A stretch of 19,213 bases of DNA from Anaerolineae bacterium (GCA_028277515.1 JANQGC010000341.1:1-19213); one strand, 5' to 3'; counted from the stretch's first letter, positions 7,535-14,047 are shown. Numbers and translations are program-made. The notes: generated from the letters alone by a model not told the origin.

Positions 7535-8548
7535 ATGACCAGTAACGGTAAATTAATTCGCATTGTCGGCTACGCCCTGCTCATTCTCGTCATTGGTACA
7601 TTGGGTTACATGATCATTGAAGGATGGTCTCTGTCAGACGCGGTTTTCATGACAGTAACGACATTGTCTACGGTGGGCTACGGTCTGGTGGGACCATTGT
7701 CGCTTTCCGGCCGAGTTTTTACGGTAGCTTTGATACTTGTAGGCGTGGGTATTCTTGTTTATAGTTTTTCCACCTTTGGTGAATATCTTGTTGTCGCGAC
7801 CATGCGGCAACAATTTCAAAGACGGCGGACAACCAGAATGATAGAAAAATTGAAAGAGCATGTGGTAATTTGTGGCTATGGCCAGGTTGGAAGCAGCACC
7901 GCAATAACCCTTCGCGACAGTGATAACAACATCGTCATTATTGATTCCGATAAGGAACGGATTTTACAGGCGCAAGACGAAGGTTTTTTAGCTCTTGTTG
8001 GAGATGCCTCTGAAGATGAAATCTTATATGAGGCTGGATTGGAACAGGCGAAGAGTATCATTGTTACAACAGGTGATGATTCATTAAATTTATTTATTGT
8101 GCTTTCAGCGAGAGCGATCAATCCTGATTTGTTGATAATTTCCCGCGCGAATAATGCAATAAACGAGAAAAAATTGAAAAGGGGTGGGGCAGACCGGGTC
8201 GTATCCCCATATCAAATTGGCGGCCGGCATATGGCCAATATCGTTGTTAGACCGCAAGTGACAGATTTCTTTGATGTCGTAACGCTAAAGGGTGGAGTTG
8301 AATTGTGGATTGAAGAGTTGGTTATTTCCGATTCGAGCGCGATTGCTGGAAAAACAGTTGGTGAAGCCGATATTCGCCGCAAAACTGGCGTCTCTCTCGT
8401 CGCACTTTATCGCCAGCAAGAAGAGGGTAATATAGTTCCGAATGCCGAAACAAGGCTGCAAGTGGGGGATAAACTGTTGGTATTGGGAACAAGGGACCAA
8501 TTATTAGTTCTGGAGAAATTGACAAATACCTCAGCAGCGAGCGTGTAA
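7535..8548 (+). CDS. Two-helix potassium channel with cytosolic RCK (TrkA-N/TrkA-C) domain
   Basis: The 337-residue protein has the Kch/MthK-type architecture. An outer helix (about residues 8-28) is followed by a pore helix and the canonical selectivity filter Thr46-Val-Gly-Tyr-Gly50 in TTLSTVGYG. An inner helix runs from about 60 to 86 and contains the hinge-like VGVGILVYS. A basic linker RQQFQRRRTTR leads to the RCK Rossmann domain starting HVVICGYGQVG (Gly114-x-Gly116-x-x-Gly119), with an acidic residue at the end of strand 2 (IVIIDSD) typical of NAD(H)-type or nucleotide binding. The last 80 or so residues look like a TrkA-C domain (GDKLLVLGTRDQL). Such channels pass K+ and open in response to a cytosolic ligand. 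It has no clear Shine-Dalgarno and is only 6 bases after the Nudix stop, so coupled expression is likely. Confidence 0.93.
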   Translation: MTSNGKLIRIVGYALLILVIGTLGYMIIEGWSLSDAVFMTVTTLSTVGYGLVGPLSLSGRVFTVALILVGVGILVYSFSTFGEYLVVATMRQQFQRRRTTRMIEKLKEHVVICGYGQVGSSTAITLRDSDNNIVIIDSDKERILQAQDEGFLALVGDASEDEILYEAGLEQAKSIIVTTGDDSLNLFIVLSARAINPDLLIISRANNAINEKKLKRGGADRVVSPYQIGGRHMANIVVRPQVTDFFDVVTLKGGVELWIEELVISDSSAIAGKTVGEADIRRKTGVSLVALYRQQEEGNIVPNAETRLQVGDKLLVLGTRDQLLVLEKLTNTSAASV

Positions 8549-8649
8549 TTATTGTGTTAGATCAGTTGCAATTCAGAAACTCAGGAAGTAACATTAAAAC
8601 GATAAGAAAGTGGTGCTGTTATTTTGTAACTGTAGATAAATGAAATTTT

Positions 8650-8671
8650 CCTGCCGCCTTGTGGCAGCAGG
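8650..8671. other. GC-rich hairpin in the leader of the 8690 gene
   Basis: CCTGCCGCC at 8650-8658 can pair with GGCAGCAGG at 8663-8671, with a single mismatch and a 4-base loop. It lies about 100 bases after the channel stop and 18 bases before the next start codon. No U-run follows, so it is not a convincing terminator; it may be a leader structure or a weak stop for the upstream operon. Confidence 0.35.
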
Positions 8672-8689
8672 CTTTAACGGAGCATAATC

Positions 8690-9052
8690 GTGATAGAACC
8701 AGAACTGATTGAAATTATTGAAGGACCGACCCCGGAGTTTCAACCTACCATTCAGAACTGGCTCCAGTCTTTATATGAAGGGCCAGAAGTGATGGAAGTA
8801 GCCATGTGCCAACTGCGAACGGCTTCAGGTACAGATATAAAAGAGCGGTGTGAACAAGCCTGGAACGAAAATCGTCCTGTCCTTCTCGATTTTCCTGATG
8901 AATGGGGTTTGAGACAGCAGCTAGATGTTGTGGCTTTAAGGCTTTCGGAAGTTGAAGAAGGAGAACTGCTTACGATCTGGGTGGCTGTTCCTTATATGCC
9001 GGCTGATGATGAAGAAGATGAAGAGGATGATGAAATTTATCCTCTAAACTGA
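8690..9052 (+). CDS. Small acidic protein of unknown function
   Basis: I do not recognise this 120-residue protein. It is strongly acidic, with a run of ten consecutive Asp/Glu residues at 106-115, and has no signal peptide, membrane helix or cysteine motif. The body looks like a compact soluble alpha/beta domain (for example VEEGELLTIWVAVPYMP), which may bind a basic partner through its tail. The start is GTG at 8690, chosen because GGAG at 8679-8682 lies 7 bases upstream. A strong intrinsic terminator starts 16 bases after the stop, so this is a single-gene unit or the end of the Nudix-channel unit. Codon use and composition match the neighbours. Conserved hypothetical is the honest label. 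Confidence 0.75.
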   Translation: MIEPELIEIIEGPTPEFQPTIQNWLQSLYEGPEVMEVAMCQLRTASGTDIKERCEQAWNENRPVLLDFPDEWGLRQQLDVVALRLSEVEEGELLTIWVAVPYMPADDEEDEEDDEIYPLN

Positions 9053-9067
9053 GTTTTTTCATATTTT

Positions 9068-9097
9068 GCGCAAGGGAAATTTCCTTGCGCTTTTTTT
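9068..9097 (+). terminator. Intrinsic terminator
   Basis: GCGCAAGG at 9068-9075 pairs perfectly with CCTTGCGC at 9083-9090 around a 7-base loop, and seven T follow at 9091-9097. It ends the small acidic protein transcript. The T-run overlaps the stop codon of the convergent gene (9096-9098), so the two genes end practically tail to tail. On the minus strand the stem lacks a U-run, so it would be at best a weak stop in that direction. Confidence 0.92.
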
Positions 9098-11276
9098 ATT
9101 GGTTAGCTTTGTAGAGCGTATTGCCAACGGTTACAAAAATTCTCAGTGGAGCCTCTGTGACTGCCAGGTCCGTGCCGCCCACAAATATATCTTGTCCACG
9201 ATCATCAAGGGCACGATATTGAGCCAAAATAGTTCCTAAACGGCTTATTTGGATGATGCGGCCGCTTGCCGCATCTAAGACAAAAATGGAGGCGTTTAAG
9301 CCCTTGCCAACCAGCTTTGCCGCGACAGGATATTCAACTGGAGTGGCTAAACCATTTTCCAGTAAATCGGTCTCATCCCATTGAATGCGGCCTGAACGGG
9401 TATCATAATAACGGATACGGCCGTCGGCGTAGGTCACTAGCAGGCTGCCATCCTCACTGTACAGATCAATATCGAGAGCATTATTCAGATCGAAGTCTTC
9501 AGCATTCATGATCAATTGGCGTTCAGCCTCATCAACGATGAACCCATCTTCTTGAGGAAAATACTTCCATATCGCGGCGGCTGCCGGATCGAGGATGTAG
9601 AGTCTTTCTAAAAATTGAGTATAAGCGAGCGGACTTTGCCATTCGCTGCTTAGTCCGAGCAAAACCGCCCTCGTTTCCCCCGAACTGGGATAATGGGTGA
9701 CAAGCGCCCCGCCATTGTCTAGCATCGCCAGGCCATCCTGGCTGACTTGAACACCACTGGGTCGCCATTCGATATCCACGACCTCTTGAATGACATGACT
9801 GCCTACTGCCTGGCCGGCAAATCCGATCGTTTGGGGTTCTTCCGATTGCAGATTGGTGAAGGTTTCATCTGTCTCATGGGTATAAACTGTGTCGTTAGCG
9901 CCATCGAGCGTGTAAATACCGCCGGTGAAATCGCCGCGTAAGGCTACTGCGGATAATTCGGCCGATGAACCAAACGTGTAAAATGGTTCAGCATCCACCC
10001 GGGTAACGCCATCTAATTCATCCATAGCAACAATTGCCTGGCTTCGCATTTGGGCGACGCCAGGATCGCCGGGTCGCAACTCCTCGGCCTGGACCGCCAA
10101 ATCAATCAAGCGAGCGTAATATTGCCGGGCAAGATCGTTATCCGCCCCCGCGTCCTGGGCGAGTACCAGGCTATTAGACATTTCCTGACGCAGTTGGGCT
10201 ACCTGGCGAACGCGGCCGCGCTGCAGATATACGCCGCTGACAACAATGGCTACAACTAGCGGAATGAGAATGGCGATAGCCGCAGGAATGGCCCAACTTG
10301 CCCGGCTTTCTTCTCCCTCACCAGCGGGCGGATTTAAGCGGAACATCAGATCGGCTAACCAGCCGGTTAGAAATGACAAACCGCGCGCCGAATTGGAAAC
10401 TGCCTGTCGAGCTGTATATTCGACCGTCTCACCAATATGCAACTCATCCTCGACTTCAACTACCGTCTCGGTGGTTACGGTTTGTCCTTCACGCAGTGGC
10501 TGAACAGCCATGGTTGTAGGTGCGACGGCCAGTGAGGATTCCTTGGGTAGTGTGATTCGCCCTCTTTTTAGGATTGGCCTGGCAATAACGGGTAGAGATT
10601 CTGGGCTTTCATCAGTGAATTCAACGAGAAGAAGACGCCCTGAATCCGATGCGATGGTTTCACGCAATTCGTCCAAACCCAACTCCAATTCCGTATCAAC
10701 CAGGGCAGGGGTCAGGCTGTGGCTGGGTAGATGGCTAATTCTTGGGTCCGCGAGGAGCAGCATGTCCCCGGGTTGTAATCGTTGGTGATAATAGCGGAAG
10801 TCCAGACCAGTACTTCTACCCAGTGGTGTTACATGTTCGGGAACACGCGCAGGGATTCTTTCTACGCCGAAGTTGTGACCAATCAGGGCGAGTGATTCGC
10901 CGGACTGGACGACAAATATTTCATTTTTGCGCAAGACTGCGCAAGTAATGGCTCCTTCGCGAGGGGTATGTTTTCCATTGAGGTTTAATTGTAGTAAGCG
11001 GTTGTTGGTTTCCTGGATGACTTGTCGCAAGGCGGCCGTGGCGCTGCCGGAGCTTTTGAAATATTGCTGGCTGATGCCTTGCAGCAATCCTTGCATCAAG
11101 TTGGCTGTGTCAGCCAGGGGTCCTGATAGTGTGAGATGGACAAATAAGACTTCCCGCTGTCGATTATGGGCTGCCCGACCAGAGGCCCGCTGGGCAAGCA
11201 GACCTGGTACTGGCGTTTGATTCTGCTCAACGCCATCAACGATAAATAACTGACCGGCGACTGCATGCAGATCCAT
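9096..11276 (-). CDS. Membrane protein with PP2C-like cytosolic domain and large propeller-like exterior domain
   Basis: The 726-residue protein has three parts. Residues 1-222 resemble a PPM/PP2C phosphatase: the strands AITCAVLRKNEIFVVQSGES and LQPGDMLLLADPRI correspond to the family's core, with Asp177 at the position of the late metal ligand. The usual early metal motifs (DG, GDS with Asp) are not visible, so it is probably a pseudophosphatase or a very divergent enzyme. A linker rich in Thr/Val/Glu follows, then a single membrane helix at about 327-351 flanked by Arg. A coiled segment (355-402) precedes 300 residues of repeated short beta motifs such as GGIYTLDGANDTVYTH, ERLYILDPAAAAIWKY and ASIFVLDAASGRIIQI, consistent with a beta-propeller, probably outside the cell. 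This suggests a signalling or envelope-stress role. No clear Shine-Dalgarno precedes the ATG. Confidence 0.82.
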   Translation of the reverse strand: MDLHAVAGQLFIVDGVEQNQTPVPGLLAQRASGRAAHNRQREVLFVHLTLSGPLADTANLMQGLLQGISQQYFKSSGSATAALRQVIQETNNRLLQLNLNGKHTPREGAITCAVLRKNEIFVVQSGESLALIGHNFGVERIPARVPEHVTPLGRSTGLDFRYYHQRLQPGDMLLLADPRISHLPSHSLTPALVDTELELGLDELRETIASDSGRLLLVEFTDESPESLPVIARPILKRGRITLPKESSLAVAPTTMAVQPLREGQTVTTETVVEVEDELHIGETVEYTARQAVSNSARGLSFLTGWLADLMFRLNPPAGEGEESRASWAIPAAIAILIPLVVAIVVSGVYLQRGRVRQVAQLRQEMSNSLVLAQDAGADNDLARQYYARLIDLAVQAEELRPGDPGVAQMRSQAIVAMDELDGVTRVDAEPFYTFGSSAELSAVALRGDFTGGIYTLDGANDTVYTHETDETFTNLQSEEPQTIGFAGQAVGSHVIQEVVDIEWRPSGVQVSQDGLAMLDNGGALVTHYPSSGETRAVLLGLSSEWQSPLAYTQFLERLYILDPAAAAIWKYFPQEDGFIVDEAERQLIMNAEDFDLNNALDIDLYSEDGSLLVTYADGRIRYYDTRSGRIQWDETDLLENGLATPVEYPVAAKLVGKGLNASIFVLDAASGRIIQISRLGTILAQYRALDDRGQDIFVGGTDLAVTEAPLRIFVTVGNTLYKANQ

Positions 11277-11334
11277 AATATGTAAAGCTTAGCACGGGTC
11301 TTGTCAAATACAAAACCCGCTATTAATATAATTC

Positions 11335-11607
11335 CTACTTCGGGTATATAGGTGTATCGGGACCGACAAAATCACGAAAAATTTGTTGAATTTCTCCTGG
11401 TTCGGCGTGGCGGCCAGTCGATTTTTTTGAATAAAGCAGATCATCATCCACTCTTAATTCAAATGCGCCCTTGGTTCCAGTAATAAACGTAAAATTTTCG
11501 ATGACATGTTGGTAGTTGGCCATGATTTCATCTGCCGCACGGACAGCGCGCTGCCAATAGTTTCAAGGCACGCAATATTCAAGAGTTATTGTATATTTTT
11601 TCTCCAT
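11335..11607 (-). CDS. Rdx-family (SelW/SelT/SelH-type) selenoprotein with in-frame TGA (Sec) in CVPU motif
   Basis: Read through one in-frame TGA (11565-11563), the minus strand gives a 90-residue protein starting MEKKYTITLEYCVPU-NYW (U = TGA, residue 15) and continuing to the typical Rdx body FTFITGTKGAFELRVDDD and LLYSKKSTGRHAEPGEIQQ. The Rdx family is thioredoxin-like with a CxxC or CxxU redox motif right after the first strand, and the TGA falls exactly at the second redox position after Cys12. The start ATG at 11607-11605 has a strong AAAGGA 9 bases upstream. The downstream ATG at 11523 would give a 62-residue fragment lacking the redox site and first strand. Without recoding the gene would be a nonsense pseudogene, but every other residue is well kept. 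Selenocysteine insertion needs selA/B/C/D elsewhere in the genome, which I cannot see. Confidence 0.85.
11534..11554 (-). promoter_or_regulatory. Candidate bacterial SECIS hairpin
   Basis: Directly after the UGA the message can fold with 11554-11553 pairing 11535-11534 and 11551-11548 pairing 11540-11537. One A-G mismatch and one G-U pair occur, leaving a 7-base loop GCUGUCC. The first loop base is G and lies 16 bases after the UGA, which fits the loose rule for bacterial SECIS elements (G among the first two loop bases, about 16-37 nt from the UGA, stem of at least 4 bp). Alternative folds around the palindrome CAGCGCGCTG compete, so this is tentative. Confidence 0.45.
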
Positions 11608-11616
11608 TTCAATTTT

Positions 11617-11622
11617 TCCTTT
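11617..11622 (-). promoter_or_regulatory. Shine-Dalgarno site that fixes the selenoprotein start
   Basis: AAAGGA on the minus strand lies 9 bases before the ATG at 11607. It is the best ribosome site nearby and shows that translation begins 14 codons before the in-frame TGA, not after it. This supports read-through rather than a shorter downstream gene. Confidence 0.8.
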
Positions 11623-11645
11623 GATAAAAACTAACTCAATATCAT

Positions 11646-11657
11646 TGCTTTAAAGCA
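11646..11657. repeat. 12-bp perfect palindrome
   Basis: TGCTTTAAAGCA is an exact palindrome in the AT-rich gap between the selenoprotein start and the end of the regulator gene. It is a possible operator for the selenoprotein gene, but no matching copy was found elsewhere in the window. Confidence 0.4.
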
Positions 11658-11746
11658 TATCGAATTACTAACCTTTCCTATAACTTTAACATAACTTGAA
11701 TAGAGAGCTACTTCTCCTTCATGGCTTTAGAAATGTATTTTTTGGT

Positions 11747-12544
11747 TTAGTTCCCAGAGCGCAGTTGATCGATCAAAGTTGATAAATCGTTTGCCGGCTC
11801 AGCCTCTTCCCACAGGCTAACCACATAACGGTTAAAAAATTGATCGTACCATTGGGGATGTTGCTGTTGGTCAATGAAAAAGCCCGGACGCTGTCCATGC
11901 TCAAAGTCTCCGAACAGGTATGGAATATAGAGCACACGCCCATGTCTAGTATGGTGATTCACAATAACAATATTATTGACCGGGCGAGCAAGGATCAGAC
12001 GTAGCTCAACCGTGCATTGTGCAGCCCATTCCTGTATTTGTAAGAGGCTGCTGAGGATTTTCAGTTTTTTGCGTTCAAACTGGTTGGGAGTCGCTAAACC
12101 ATCTGTGCTGTAGGGAACCCAAACCAATTCCGGCCGGGGGAACACAAAACGCATCTTGATGCCCCTCTTTACCAACTTGCTCAGTACAGGATTACTGGCA
12201 TCGAAGGCGTTTGGTAGCCAGGCTGATGTAAAGAAGAGGGATTTAGCCGGGTGAAGGAAGTCATTAAAATCTGTTGAGGATGTTGAAAAGGTTGTATTAA
12301 CTATTTCCCAAGCCGGCATTGTTGATGGTTGTTCGTCTTTTAGTGCTTTCTCCCCCCAAAGCAGCCAATCAGCACTTACACTAAGGATTTCGCATATGCT
12401 CATCAACGCATTTATGGGGGGTTTAGCCCGCCCTTGTACCCACTTACTAACGGCCGCTTCACTGTAATCTATGCTTAGTGCCAGTTCGCGCTGAGTCATT
12501 CTGCGCAGTTGGAGGACTTGCGCTAACCGCTCATGTAATTCCAC
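11747..12544 (-). CDS. XRE-family transcriptional regulator with C-terminal sensor-like domain
   Basis: The 265-residue protein begins with a classic Cro/CI helix-turn-helix at about residues 5-62 (MTQRELALSIDYSEAAVSKWVQG, then PPINALMSICEILSVSADWLLWG). After a short linker comes a domain of about 170 residues that I do not recognise with certainty. It has alternating strands and helices (SLFFTSAWLPNAFD, LVKRGIKMRFVFPRPE, VELRLILARPVNNIVIVN, RVLYIPYLFGDF) and an HH-T-RHGR segment, faintly recalling phospholipase D-like or ligand-sensing folds seen behind HTH domains. It is transcribed divergently from a methyltransferase gene across a 121-bp gap with two direct repeats, so it probably controls itself and that gene. 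The ATG has no strong Shine-Dalgarno. Composition is like the neighbours. Confidence 0.85.
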   Translation of the reverse strand: MELHERLAQVLQLRRMTQRELALSIDYSEAAVSKWVQGRAKPPINALMSICEILSVSADWLLWGEKALKDEQPSTMPAWEIVNTTFSTSSTDFNDFLHPAKSLFFTSAWLPNAFDASNPVLSKLVKRGIKMRFVFPRPELVWVPYSTDGLATPNQFERKKLKILSSLLQIQEWAAQCTVELRLILARPVNNIVIVNHHTRHGRVLYIPYLFGDFEHGQRPGFFIDQQQHPQWYDQFFNRYVVSLWEEAEPANDLSTLIDQLRSGN

Positions 12545-12546
12545 AA

Positions 12547-12574
12547 TTTACTCTCACGAAAACCCCTTTACTCT
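12547..12574. promoter_or_regulatory. Paired TTTACTCT direct repeats, candidate operator
   Basis: TTTACTCT occurs at 12547-12554 and again at 12567-12574, exactly 20 bases apart (about two helical turns), directly in front of the regulator's start codon. This spacing suits a dimeric helix-turn-helix protein on one DNA face, so autoregulation by the adjacent XRE protein is a fair guess. Binding is not shown by the sequence. Confidence 0.4.
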
Positions 12575-12665
12575 TTGTAATATACCATTTTCAATTTGTA
12601 TTGCCCGTTTTACCAGCAAAAGCCTTATTATTAGAGCTAGGTATAGTTTTAAAGGAGAAAAAAAT

Positions 12666-13484
12666 ATGATGAACTGGCACAATATTATGCAGAGCTGGGA
12701 TGACCAGCAAACAGCTTATCTCCCTTACCGGGAGGAACGTTTTAAGGTTATGCTTGATGTTCTGGACAGTCTCTTTGATGGCAAATTCAACGTTCTTGAC
12801 CTGGCGTGTGGACCAGCCTCAATCAGCGCCCGGGTTTTGGATCGTTTTCCAGCAGCACGCTGCATCGCGGCCGATATTGATCCAATTTTGATGGAAATAG
12901 GCAAACAGGTGTTGGATGCAAACCCGCGAATAACCTGGTTGGATATAGATCTCAACCATCCTTCCTGGTCAGTAAATGGCAATGATTCCCTCGGTTGGTT
13001 GAAAACACAATCGATTGATGCAGTCCTGACCACTACAGCGTTACACTGGCTCCCTCCAGAGGCGCTCACCCGCGTCTATCTTGAGCTTGGGGACATACTT
13101 GCTCCGGGTGGAGTGGTCATGAATGGTGACCATATGATGTTCTTACCGCACATGACAACTTTTCGCCAGTTGAGCGAATCAGCAAAGGAACAACAATACC
13201 GGAAGGCGTTTGACTTTGAAAGTAAACCTGATTACGCAGCATGGTGGCAGTCGCTGCGGGATCAGCTATTGCAGACCGACCCCGAGCTATATGGTCAAAT
13301 GTTCGAAGAGCGGGAACAACGATTTAAGAGCCATCAAGGAGATTTTAGCGAGCCGATTCGCTTGATGCACCAGGCGGCTCTGCACAACGCCGGGTTTGTA
13401 GAAGTTGGACCCATTTGGCAACGCTTCGATAACTGTGTATTGCTTGGCATTCGCGGTCTGAAGCAGGCACCTGTCAAAAATTAG
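12666..13484 (+). CDS. Class I SAM-dependent methyltransferase
   Basis: The 272-residue soluble protein has the Rossmann-type methyltransferase core. Motif I is VLDLACGPASIS (residues 43-54), motif II is CIAADIDPILMEIG with the ribose-binding acidic residue near 70-72, an acidic WLDIDLN follows, then the motif IV-like TTTALHWLP (about 103-110) and a motif VI-like ILAPGGVVMNGD. This resembles small-molecule methyltransferases such as trans-aconitate or ubiquinone/biotin-type enzymes; the substrate is not evident. AGGAG at 12653-12657 is 8 bases before the first of two successive ATG codons (12666 and 12669), so the first is used. The gene diverges from the XRE regulator, which probably controls it. 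It is followed after 69 bases by the tRNA promoter. Confidence 0.87.
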   Translation: MMNWHNIMQSWDDQQTAYLPYREERFKVMLDVLDSLFDGKFNVLDLACGPASISARVLDRFPAARCIAADIDPILMEIGKQVLDANPRITWLDIDLNHPSWSVNGNDSLGWLKTQSIDAVLTTTALHWLPPEALTRVYLELGDILAPGGVVMNGDHMMFLPHMTTFRQLSESAKEQQYRKAFDFESKPDYAAWWQSLRDQLLQTDPELYGQMFEEREQRFKSHQGDFSEPIRLMHQAALHNAGFVEVGPIWQRFDNCVLLGIRGLKQAPVKN

Positions 13485-13553
13485 GCGAAATGTATAAGGA
13501 ACTTTGTGACTGATGCCTGGCTTCGGAACAGCGTGATCTATCGATTAGTCTCC

Positions 13554-13582
13554 TTGACAAGCCCCCAATGCTGAGCTAAGAT
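13554..13582 (+). promoter_or_regulatory. Near-consensus sigma-70-type promoter for the tRNA-Ala/T-box/leuS transcript
   Basis: TTGACA at 13554-13559 and TAAGAT at 13577-13582 are separated by exactly 17 bases. Transcription should begin at about 13589-13590, a few bases before tRNA-Ala(CGC). No equally good promoter is visible between this tRNA and the T-box Stem I, nor before the second tRNA, so one long transcript through both tRNAs into leuS is plausible. Confidence 0.8.
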
Positions 13583-13595
13583 TCAGGTCGCTTTC

Positions 13596-13668
<73 letters not shown>

Positions 13669-13725
13669 CAGAGCGCAGGTGTGAAAGCGACAAGTTACAC
13701 GCTTGTGACCATTGCAATATTTAAA

Positions 13726-13825
13726 AGCTGAGATCAGGAGTAGTAGATACGGGGCTGATTTGCTCACCAGAGAGCTGTCTCGAAGGCTGAAAAGGCAGCA
13801 AATGTATTGAACTCGCCTGTGAGCT
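13726..13825 (+). ncRNA. T-box Stem I with Leu (CUC) specifier
   Basis: The base helix pairs AGCT 13726-13729 with 13822-13825. A kink-turn (GAGAT opposite TG) leads to CAGG 13735-13738 paired with CCTG 13816-13819. Next comes the S-turn AGTAG (13739-13743) facing the specifier loop GAACTCG, where CTC at 13812-13814 sits between GAA and a purine as expected. ATAC 13747-13750 pairs with GTAT 13804-13807, and ATTTGCT 13758-13764 with AGCAAAT 13797-13803. The conserved ACCAGAGAG bulge (13766-13774) and the distal loop GGCTGAAAAGGC (13785-13796) complete the domain. Confidence 0.9.
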
Positions 13826-13888
13826 GTGATGGTGAATTGTTTAGCTGTCACCGGTTAGCGGCCGTTATACGTTTAAGTGGATAGTCAT

Positions 13889-13961
13889 GGGCCCATAGCT
13901 CAGTTGGGAGAGCGCCACAATGGCATTGTGGAGGTCAAGGGTTCGAGTCCCTTTGGGTCCA
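13889..13961 (+). tRNA. tRNA-Ala (anticodon GGC), inside the T-box leader
   Basis: A full cloverleaf forms. Acceptor GGGCCCA pairs with TGGGTCC including G3-U70, the D arm is GCTC/GAGC, the anticodon stem is CCACA/TGTGG with loop ATGGCAT, and the T stem is AAGGG/CCCTT with TTCGAGT. Anticodon GGC reads GCC and GCU. Discriminator A is at 13961 and CCA is not encoded. No promoter of its own is visible, and it lies 63 bases after Stem I and 37 bases before the T-box sequence. Confidence 0.96.
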
Positions 13962-13998
13962 CTTTAGCCTAAGGCATTACCGGGCATTTTCTATCAAT

Positions 13999-14030
13999 CA
14001 GAGTGGTACCGCGGAACCCTTTCGTCTCTG
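13999..14030 (+). promoter_or_regulatory. T-box sequence and antiterminator
   Basis: CAGAG 13999-14003 pairs with CTCTG 14026-14030, and GCG 14011-14013 with CGT 14023-14025. Between them is the classic bulge TGGTACC (14004-14010), whose UGGU would pair with ACCA of an uncharged tRNA with discriminator A. The sequence GTGGTACCGCGG is nearly the textbook T-box. Confidence 0.93.
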
Positions 14031-14047
14031 AACGAAAGGGTTTTTTT
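14015..14047 (+). terminator. T-box-controlled intrinsic terminator
   Basis: AACCCTTTCGT 14015-14025 pairs with ACGAAAGGG plus TT (14032-14042) around loop CTCTGA, and seven T occupy 14041-14047. Its 5' arm and loop are the same bases that form the antiterminator, giving the exclusive switch. Confidence 0.93.

Larger units (their letters stand above)
13726..14047 (+). promoter_or_regulatory. T-box riboswitch leader (Leu, specifier CUC) with an embedded tRNA-Ala gene
   Basis: A complete T-box leader precedes the hydrolase and leuS genes: Stem I (13726-13825), a small hairpin GGTGA/TCACC (13831-13835 with 13848-13852), the T-box antiterminator and an intrinsic terminator. T-boxes read uncharged tRNA by a codon in Stem I and by pairing UGGN with the tRNA 3' end; here uncharged tRNA-Leu(GAG) would prevent termination. 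What is odd is that a full tRNA-Ala(GGC) gene occupies 13889-13961, in the linker between Stem I and the antiterminator. Without those 73 bases the leader would be about 249 nt, a normal length. Confidence 0.88.

Noticed and set aside
11277..11310. A TTGACA-like site upstream of the 9096-11276 gene on the minus strand
   Set aside because: The only -10-like sequence at proper spacing would put the transcription start inside the gene, so it is not a convincing promoter for the called start.
11335..11523. A 62-codon minus-strand gene starting at the ATG at 11523
   Set aside because: It lacks the first strand and redox motif of the Rdx family and has no Shine-Dalgarno; the frame continues upstream through a TGA to a well-placed ATG at 11607.
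13815..13817. GCC (Ala) as the T-box specifier instead of CTC, which would match the neighbouring tRNA-Ala
   Set aside because: These bases are needed for the base helix (CCTG with CAGG), and the conserved GAA plus following purine place CTC as the codon; leuS downstream agrees.
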